NCBI GenBank assembly: GCA_964604705.1
Contig: CAZSAP010000014.1
Location: forward strand, 10,880-74,879
Origin: JAAXVQ01 sp964604705
Lineage (GTDB): Bacteria > Oederibacteriota > JAAXVQ01
Direction of reading: 5' to 3'
Length of the DNA: 64,000 bases
In this document: in pieces, positions 58,577-64,000 of the stretch
How the letters are laid out: the number at the start of each line of letters is the position of its first letter
Numbering within the stretch: the stretch's first letter is position 1
Notes under the pieces: generated by a model
Told to the model about the DNA's origin: nothing
The model's database searches: none
What the model saw: only the letters and a program-made list of their open reading frames with translations
Program-made: the position numbers and the translations under genes

Positions 58577-59020
58577 TTAAATCAATTGTTCCCAACGATC
58601 ATGTCGCTCACGGCGCTCACGGCGATAATTGGTAACCTCAAGTCTCAGACCGTCTGGATCTTTAAAAAAGGTGGCCCAATAGTCTGGCGCATATTCCGGA
58701 TACAGTTTTGCCTCTGTGGCGTCAATGTTGGCCGCCTGCAACTGTTGGGCGACCGCGACGACATCGTCTACGGATTCAACCCTAAGACAAAAATGATGCA
58801 AGCCCGGAGCGTACGAGTCATGTAGGCTGGATGTCCGCGCGGGGCGCAACACGTATCCGAAGTGCTGATTGTAATACTGAACATGCGGTTCACCGGAGAG
58901 GGCAAAGGCGTTCTTGCGAAACCCCAAAATACGCATCAGCACTTGATCGTAAAACACTTCCGAACGGGCCAAGTCGCTAACCGCGATATAGATATGATCA
59001 ATGCCGATAATATTCGTCAT
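58577..59020 (-). CDS. VOC-family protein (glyoxalase/extradiol-like)
   Basis: The start at 59020 is after AGGGGAATGT. 147 residues: MTNIIGIDHIYIAVSDLARS, then LHHFCLRVESVDDVVAVAQQ and ATFFKDPDGLRLEVTNY. The metal ligands expected for the fold are H (in GIDHI), H (in LHHFCL) and E (in RLEV). Two beta-alpha-beta-beta-beta modules, one chain. Reaction not predictable. Confidence 0.85.
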   Translation of the reverse strand: MTNIIGIDHIYIAVSDLARSEVFYDQVLMRILGFRKNAFALSGEPHVQYYNQHFGYVLRPARTSSLHDSYAPGLHHFCLRVESVDDVVAVAQQLQAANIDATEAKLYPEYAPDYWATFFKDPDGLRLEVTNYRRERRERHDRWEQLI

Positions 59021-59210
59021 ACATTCCCCTGGGTTGCATAATCTAAGCCGCGATGAACCCAACCACGTGAACCAAAATTTTTTCAGATTTTATTCGTTAC
59101 GTTCATTGCGACGGCTCTTCACGCATCCATCAACGGCTCAAGCCTGTGGTTTTATAGGCGAACGCCGTATGCTTTCATCCAGTCCTCTACCGCCAATAAC
59201 ATTCGCTTTT

Positions 59211-59732
59211 TTAGTTTTGTACTCCCTGTGGCACGGGTGTGGGTTCGGGCGCCGGTTCAATCCAGAACCTCAATTTCTGTGCGCTCCACGCCCCTCCGCC
59301 CGCTTGCGACTGCCAACGAACGATGTAGCGTTTGCCGGCCTCAAACGTCTGACTGATGGTAACGGAATCGGTCGTGGCATTGCTCTCGGCAATCCCTTGG
59401 GCCACACTTCCGCGCTTATGTTCATCAAAGCGCAACGTTATATCGTGTTTGCCGGCCTCCAATAAAAGGCGCATTTCCCTATGTTGCTCAATTCCCAAAA
59501 CACTCATTTGGCGAAACACTTCCGTCAGCTTCTCTTCCTGGCTCAGTTTGGCATCGATGTCCATATAGGCAATCGAAATTTCCGCAGGCTTAATAAGCAC
59601 GGCTTGATTTTGTTCAGGGACATTGGGGCGGCCAAAATACAGCGAGCGTACAGGTTCGGAGGCGCACCCGACAAACCCGACGGCACTAAAAACCAGAGCT
59701 ACGCTTACTATCAGCAAATGCTTTTTCCGCAT
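59211..59732 (-). CDS. Lipoprotein of unknown function
   Basis: 173 residues after GGGAGG; lipobox VGFVGC. The mature part is beta-rich with LLLEAGKHDITLRFDEHKRG and SQTFEAGKRYIVRWQSQ, resembling small PEGA-like or DUF2846-type proteins ('aG.h.i.l......f.aG..Y.v'). Ends PAPEPTPVPQ. Family assignment tentative. Confidence 0.6.
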   Translation of the reverse strand: MRKKHLLIVSVALVFSAVGFVGCASEPVRSLYFGRPNVPEQNQAVLIKPAEISIAYMDIDAKLSQEEKLTEVFRQMSVLGIEQHREMRLLLEAGKHDITLRFDEHKRGSVAQGIAESNATTDSVTISQTFEAGKRYIVRWQSQAGGGAWSAQKLRFWIEPAPEPTPVPQGVQN

Positions 59733-59995
59733 AACAACCTCCCTATATTTTGAAAGCGTCGTATTTTAAGCCACTCAACTCCTCATATATTTTATACATG
59801 GTATGTTATTTTAAGACGCGTTGTGCTTGTGTCAATGAAATATTCGGTTTGGGCGGTATTAATCTATCGGGTCGAGCTGAAAACGTAGGAGGGCCATCCA
59901 ATGATCGGACTTCAAGCATCCGTTATGCCTTACTATCTCCGTTGGGGTCTTCGCCCCTAAGCCCTAAGCTTTCTCTTCCAGGACGAGGCTGAGTC

Positions 59996-62089
59996 TCAGC
60001 GACGATGCATGGGTTCAAACGAAGTGGCCATGGGCAGCCGGGTCGGCCGGGCAGGGCGTGGCGCCGGAGTGCTGCCCCCCTCGTACGAAGGCATAGGCGC
60101 CCTGCCTGCACTGCTGCCGATGATGCCTGCCAGTCTTCGCGCAGCCTCGCGCAGCATTTCAACCTGGGATTGCAACTCCTCCGCCGTCGAGGCAACTTCC
60201 TCCGCGGTGGAACTGTTCTCCAATGTGGATTTATTGACCTGCCCCATGGACGTGTTCAACTGGGCGATGCGTTGTGCCTGTTCTTCGCTGGCGAGTGCAA
60301 TCGTATCCACCAGTGTTTTCACCCGGGCGGCCCCGCTGTTAATTTCCTCGAAGGCCGCCTTCGCCTCATGGCTTATCGCTACCCCTGTATCAATCTTGCT
60401 GGAAGACGCCTGAATGAGTTCCGCTGTGTTCTTGGCGGCTTGTGCACTGCGCTGGGCGAGGTTCCGGACTTCCTCGGCCACCACAGCAAAACCCTTCCCC
60501 GAATCCCCGGCCCGCGCGGCTTCCACCGCTGCGTTTAAGGCCAGCAGGTTGGTCTGAAACGCGATCTCATCGATGGTTTTAATGATCTTCACGGTCTCAT
60601 CCGAGGCCTGTTTGATTTCCATAATGGACACGGACATTTTCTCGATTTTTTCACGACCCCTGTCGGCAATTTCGTTTACGGATCCAGACAAGGTCCTGGC
60701 CTTGGCTGCGTTTCCGGTATTGGCCGAGGTCATCTCGCTGACTTCCTTGTTTCCCCGCGAAATATCTTCAATGGCGCTGGCCTGGCGGTTGGAGGCTTCG
60801 GCCAAAAGCTGGCTGGCTGAAGAAACCTGGCTGGCAGCCGACGCTGTTTCCGAGGCACCCTTCCCCAAATCTTCGGAAATTGAACGGATCTGCCCGGTCA
60901 AAATATTCGCAGTCCAGAGCCATACCAAAAGAGCCAACCCCAACGTAGCGACAAAGAGCAGCAGGGCTATAAGTTTGGAACGGTCGCTCACGCGGTGTAT
61001 TTCCTCAACCGCCTGGTAAAACTCATCTTCATAGGCCCCGACTGCGATCAACCAGTCCCAGGGTGCGAAATAGCGAAAATGCACAATTTTTTTCCTGGCT
61101 TTCGATTCCCCGGGATTTTTCCAAAAATACTCGATGGCTCCGATCTCGCCATTCTTCAGTTCCCGCCCTTGCGCGCACATGGCCTGCACAAAGGTCTTGC
61201 CATTTTCATCTTTCGCGTCGCGAATGATCTCCCCATCGCGCTCTCCGTTTTTGGAAACCACATAGCGTCCCTCGTCATTGCCCCGGGTGTTAAGCACAAA
61301 GGCATATCCCGTGGAGCCTACTTTCAATCCAACCATATGTTGGTACAACCCATCATGGGCCGCCTGTTTTACACCCACAAAAAGCATCCCCACCACTCGA
61401 GCGTGCCCCTCATCCCACAAGGGACGGTAAGCCGCCAGGTACCAGTCATCCACCACAAACGCCCGACCAATGTAGGTCTCACCCTTCAACACCTTGCTGA
61501 GTACCGGATTGGCTTGACCATCGGTGTTGCGGGTCGGGATGTAGGTGCCTATGGCGCGCTTCCCCTGCTTGTTCAGGACGTTGGTGGCCACACGCAGCAT
61601 GTCTCCCGGCTCATTCATGCGTTGAAAAACCGTTGATACCGCACCGGTAAGACGCTTGATGGTATCAATCACCGGCAGCTCCTGGCTGGGATCCGACGTC
61701 TTTTCCAGGGTGCGGCCTCCCAAGAGCATGGGAGGCAGACCCACGTTGGTACTCTGGGAGTTGAGTTGGTTTACCGCATCCCAGGCTATGTTCCCGCTGC
61801 CTTGGGAAATGCCTCCGGCCCGCTGCAAGTAGTCCTCCGCCACGTTCAGGCTATGCTGGAGTTCCTGTTCGGTCATTTCCTGTTTTAATCGGCACATTTC
61901 GTAAATGGAATTGATATTGCCGTCCAGCTTCTCCAAGGACGAATCATTGCCGTTACGAACCGCAATGCCGGTCATTTGACTGTTTTGCAGAAAGAGCAGC
62001 AACATGATAATCAACAGGGGCACCAACGTTACCACGATCCCTGTGCTGGCCAATTTTTTCTTTAAGTCCCATTGTTCGAAAAACAACAT
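59996..62089 (-). CDS. Methyl-accepting chemotaxis protein with double Cache-type sensor
   Basis: The start at 62089 follows AAGGGG and precedes the first membrane helix (about 13-35, IVVTLVPLLIIMLLLFLQ). 697 residues. A large periplasmic part of the Cache_3-Cache_2 type: GKRAIGTYIPTRNTDGQANP and GRAFVVDDWYLAAYRPLWDE, then VGSTGYAFVLNTRG and FAPWDWLIAVGAYEDEFYQ. A second helix (about 375-395) follows, then a HAMP-poor linker and the signalling coiled coil with NLLALNAAVEAARAG (about 510) and VRNLAQRSAQAAKNT. It relays small-ligand binding to CheA. cheA/cheW are not in the window. Confidence 0.93.
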   Translation of the reverse strand: MLFFEQWDLKKKLASTGIVVTLVPLLIIMLLLFLQNSQMTGIAVRNGNDSSLEKLDGNINSIYEMCRLKQEMTEQELQHSLNVAEDYLQRAGGISQGSGNIAWDAVNQLNSQSTNVGLPPMLLGGRTLEKTSDPSQELPVIDTIKRLTGAVSTVFQRMNEPGDMLRVATNVLNKQGKRAIGTYIPTRNTDGQANPVLSKVLKGETYIGRAFVVDDWYLAAYRPLWDEGHARVVGMLFVGVKQAAHDGLYQHMVGLKVGSTGYAFVLNTRGNDEGRYVVSKNGERDGEIIRDAKDENGKTFVQAMCAQGRELKNGEIGAIEYFWKNPGESKARKKIVHFRYFAPWDWLIAVGAYEDEFYQAVEEIHRVSDRSKLIALLLFVATLGLALLVWLWTANILTGQIRSISEDLGKGASETASAASQVSSASQLLAEASNRQASAIEDISRGNKEVSEMTSANTGNAAKARTLSGSVNEIADRGREKIEKMSVSIMEIKQASDETVKIIKTIDEIAFQTNLLALNAAVEAARAGDSGKGFAVVAEEVRNLAQRSAQAAKNTAELIQASSSKIDTGVAISHEAKAAFEEINSGAARVKTLVDTIALASEEQAQRIAQLNTSMGQVNKSTLENSSTAEEVASTAEELQSQVEMLREAARRLAGIIGSSAGRAPMPSYEGGSTPAPRPARPTRLPMATSFEPMHRR

Positions 62090-62356
62090 GTTGACCACCC
62101 CTTTTAGCGGACCTTGTCTGAATCTCGACGGCCATGCGTGGCCTGGTCCTGCCTCATGTCTGTACTTGGATGCTGCAGAACCATTTTGGGCAGTGTGTTC
62201 AAGCAGCACCTGAGAATAGTATCGACGCGAACGGTGGTAACTTGATTTATTTGTAGGCAGCCGGACTGGGAAAAATTCTGGGTCATGCGTGGGAAACCAC
62301 GGGTCGAAGCTCCAAACAAAATCAGGAGCGAGATGAATGCCTCTCCACGCTCCAGG

Positions 62357-62758
62357 CTAGGTGGTTAAAAAGGTGATAAACATCGGCGTCTTGTCCTCAT
62401 GTGCTTGGAATCCACATTTTTTATAAAATTCAATCTCCGAATTGTACGCAATGACGGCCTTCCTCGCATAATCCTTGTAGTCTTCCAACATCCTTTGCAC
62501 GAGCTTTTTCCCAATGCCTTGGCCATGATACTCGGGTCTGACCAAGAGATAATGAAAATAAACGGTCATCACCTTATCGGAGAGGGCATTGATTAAGCCG
62601 ACCAAGGTCTCGCCCTCCCAAGCCGAGATCACTTGATCCGAATGCTTCATAGCCTCCACCAATTTTTCCGGATACTTGCCCGACGACCAGTTCACGGAAA
62701 GAAATAAATCCTGCAGCGCCTCTTCTGTAAAAACCTTTGTGTCTTTGTATACAATCAT
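62357..62758 (-). CDS. GNAT-family N-acetyltransferase
   Basis: The start at 62758 follows TTGGAGGGAAC. 133 residues: VISAWEGETLVGLINALSDK, then LLVRPEYHGQGIGKKLVQRM (the acetyl-CoA binding V/I-x-x-x-x-Q/R-G-x-G/A loop) and IAYNSEIEFYKKCGFQAHED. Substrate unknown. Confidence 0.9.
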   Translation of the reverse strand: MIVYKDTKVFTEEALQDLFLSVNWSSGKYPEKLVEAMKHSDQVISAWEGETLVGLINALSDKVMTVYFHYLLVRPEYHGQGIGKKLVQRMLEDYKDYARKAVIAYNSEIEFYKKCGFQAHEDKTPMFITFLTT

Positions 62759-62806
62759 GTTCCCTCCAAAAGGTAACCGAGCTTTCAGAAAACCTACCAC
62801 GTACAA

Positions 62807-62953
62807 TTAATCGTTCGGCCCCAGGTCATCATCGGCCTTATCTTTTCCCTGTGATTCCGCAGGCGGACTGTCGGCCGGTGCTTTTGGAGCAGGCGCATTC
62901 GGATCCGGGGCGCCGATGATGGGGTTCCTTCCACTGACGGTACTTGATCCAAC
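62807..62953 (-). other. In-frame 48-codon Pro/Ala/Asp-rich extension after the stop of the following gene
   Basis: Directly after the TAA of the gene at 62954-63793, the same frame stays open: VGSSTVSGRNPIIGAPDPN, then APKAPADSPPAESQGKDKAD and a stop at 62807. The composition looks like a protein tail. It may be a former C-terminus, or chance. Confidence 0.35.
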
Positions 62954-63793
62954 TTAAAAAGCCAAACCCACCATTAAACCGAGTTGCGGATAGAGCCCCT
63001 CGTATGGAGTGAGTACCGTTCTCCTATATCCCATAACCTTATCCCCGTATCCCTTTGTGTATCCAACCCCAAGGTAGGGGGATATCGTAAATCCCCAAGT
63101 TGGTTTGCCAAGAACGAGTTGCCACCCTGCTTTCACTGCGACATTCCAGAAATGCCAGGTTATTTCCCCGCGCGTCGGGTAGGTTTCTTTCATATACCCT
63201 ACGGCCGACCCAACCCAAAACCCCCGCGGTGCGTAGAAGCGTTCCACCGGGTAAAAACGCAAGAGAACTTCTCCCCCGAGATTGGAATGTTCTGATTCCG
63301 AACTTTCCCACCACCCGTCCGTGACATAACCGCATTTGACACTCATGGCCAACGAGGTGTCTTGGCTGAGCAGGTGTTCATATTCCAGTGACGATTGGCC
63401 AAAAAACAGTACATCGCCAATTTCGATTTTGAGGTTTTGCTGAATTTCACGTGACCGACCTATGAACATGTTTCTTTTCCGTTCCGTTTTTCCTGGGAGC
63501 CCTCCGGAAATTCCGGAAGCGGGTGTTACCTCGGACATGGCGGCGCTTCCGGAAAATGTGTTTGATTCAGGGTCCGCGTCGATTTGTTCCTGGCGTCTTC
63601 TTCTTATTTTTTTAATATCGCTTTGCGGCACGGTCAACGTTTGATCTAGTATTTTTATAACCGCCGTATTTTCATCCGTGGTTAACAGGGTCCCAACCAA
63701 TACCGAACCGTTTTTCAAAATCACTTTATCTTCAGCCTGCGCCGTCACAACCCAAAAAATGCCAAACAACAAAAGCACCCCAACGATTCTCAT
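62954..63793 (-). CDS. Exported protein with N-terminal Sm-like segment and beta-barrel-like C-terminal part
   Basis: 279 residues after AAGGAG. Signal peptide (GVLLLFGIFWVVTAQA), then DKVILKNGSVLVGTLLTTDE and LTVPQSDIKKIRRRR, a pattern common in surface proteins of several phyla (KNG..v.G....., a small beta barrel). From about residue 115 amphipathic strands: ALSYEYEHLL-type stretch LEYEHLLSQDTSLAMSVKCG, LLRFYPVERFYAPRGFWVGS, AVKAGWQLVLGKPTWGFTIS; last residues GLMVGLAF (aromatic end). Outer-membrane location inferred. Confidence 0.65.
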   Translation of the reverse strand: MRIVGVLLLFGIFWVVTAQAEDKVILKNGSVLVGTLLTTDENTAVIKILDQTLTVPQSDIKKIRRRRQEQIDADPESNTFSGSAAMSEVTPASGISGGLPGKTERKRNMFIGRSREIQQNLKIEIGDVLFFGQSSLEYEHLLSQDTSLAMSVKCGYVTDGWWESSESEHSNLGGEVLLRFYPVERFYAPRGFWVGSAVGYMKETYPTRGEITWHFWNVAVKAGWQLVLGKPTWGFTISPYLGVGYTKGYGDKVMGYRRTVLTPYEGLYPQLGLMVGLAF

Positions 63794-63835
63794 AACCTAC
63801 TCCTTAATTGGCTGATAACTCCCTGGCATCCGAGC

Positions 63836-64000
63836 CTAGAAGAAATACGTTGCGGAAACACGTATGTCATTATAGTCCCAATCACCAAATTCACTTTGCG
63901 TATACGATTTGCGTTCGGCAAGTCCGCGCGGATACCCCAATTGCAGGCCAAATCCACCGGTGATTTCCACATAACGCAGCAGGAAGCCCACCCCAAGTCC
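63836..64000 (-). CDS. C-terminal end of an outer-membrane protein, truncated by the window edge
   Basis: The frame is open to the edge of the window: LGVGFLLRYVEITGGFGLQL, then GYPRGLAERKSYTQSEFGDW and DIRVSATYFF, stop at 63836. Alternating strands and a final Phe fit an outer-membrane barrel. 42 bp upstream of the gene ending at 62954 (same direction), so probably cotranscribed. Confidence 0.55.
   Translation of the reverse strand, partial: GLGVGFLLRYVEITGGFGLQLGYPRGLAERKSYTQSEFGDWDYNDIRVSATYFF

Noticed and set aside
1..64000. tRNA, rRNA, integrase, transposase or complete insertion sequence
   Set aside because: None recognised by eye; a covariance or profile search would be needed to be certain about tRNAs.

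Overview
The window looks like a chromosomal contig from an uncultivated diderm (Gram-negative-type) bacterium, probably a candidate-phylum lineage. The reasons are lipoprotein and SurA-like periplasmic chaperone genes, proteins ending like outer-membrane beta-barrels, a PAS-rich hybrid kinase and a chemoreceptor. There are also six large exported proteins that share a C-terminal domain of the 'YPNPA...G(E/V)YLA' type, four of them after long Thr/Pro/Ser linkers. No rRNA, tRNA, CRISPR array, integrase or complete insertion sequence was recognised, so the taxonomy is an inference only.

Layout. 0-11 kb: 3' part of a DnaE-family polymerase, a secreted SGNH-like protein, an MFS transporter, and two tandem secreted beta-helix paralogues whose 3' ends are identical over about 484 bp. 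10.8-13.3 kb: HxlR regulator, tautomerase, a cupin gene remnant and a lone MalK/UgpC-type ATPase. 13.3-32.3 kb: a conserved backbone, almost all on the minus strand. It carries a six-PAS hybrid kinase, ybeY-corC, a LysM lipoprotein, argC-argJ, a ferritin-like protein, LEA/DUF4398-type lipoproteins, and an mfd operon with three SurA/PpiC-type chaperone genes. 32.3-58 kb: an accessory region with variable, often low G+C. It holds repeated palindromes, ORF6N-domain genes and their decay products, BspA/DUF285 repeat surface proteins, a macro-domain protein, an M48 protease, and a three-gene operon of unusual architecture (49.4-53.0 kb). 58-64 kb: ordinary functions again (lipoproteins, VOC protein, methyl-accepting receptor, GNAT protein, beta-barrel-like proteins).

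Two things stand out. First, a dispersed element is built from a palindrome (12-bp arms GTAGGGGCGTAT / ATACGCCCCTAC), a preceding block of about 65 bp, and an ORF6N-domain gene. That gene's leader carries an inverted repeat containing the ribosome binding site, and its stop codon TAG usually lies inside the palindrome. One full copy, two large partial copies, two decayed copies and several gene-less copies are present, so the family looks like a mobile or amplifying cassette with miniature derivatives. Second, the 49.4-53.0 kb operon encodes a 940-residue protein with a Gly-rich collagen-like N-terminal part, a long coiled-coil core interrupted by a hydrophobic segment, and a C-terminal beta-rich region. 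Its C-terminal layout recalls the TcB-binding end of Tc-toxin A subunits. It is preceded by two small paralogous beta-rich proteins, and none of the three has a signal peptide.

Many start sites were moved to internal codons where a ribosome binding site and a signal peptide or domain start agree. Domain and family calls come from reading motifs by eye; no database search was run.
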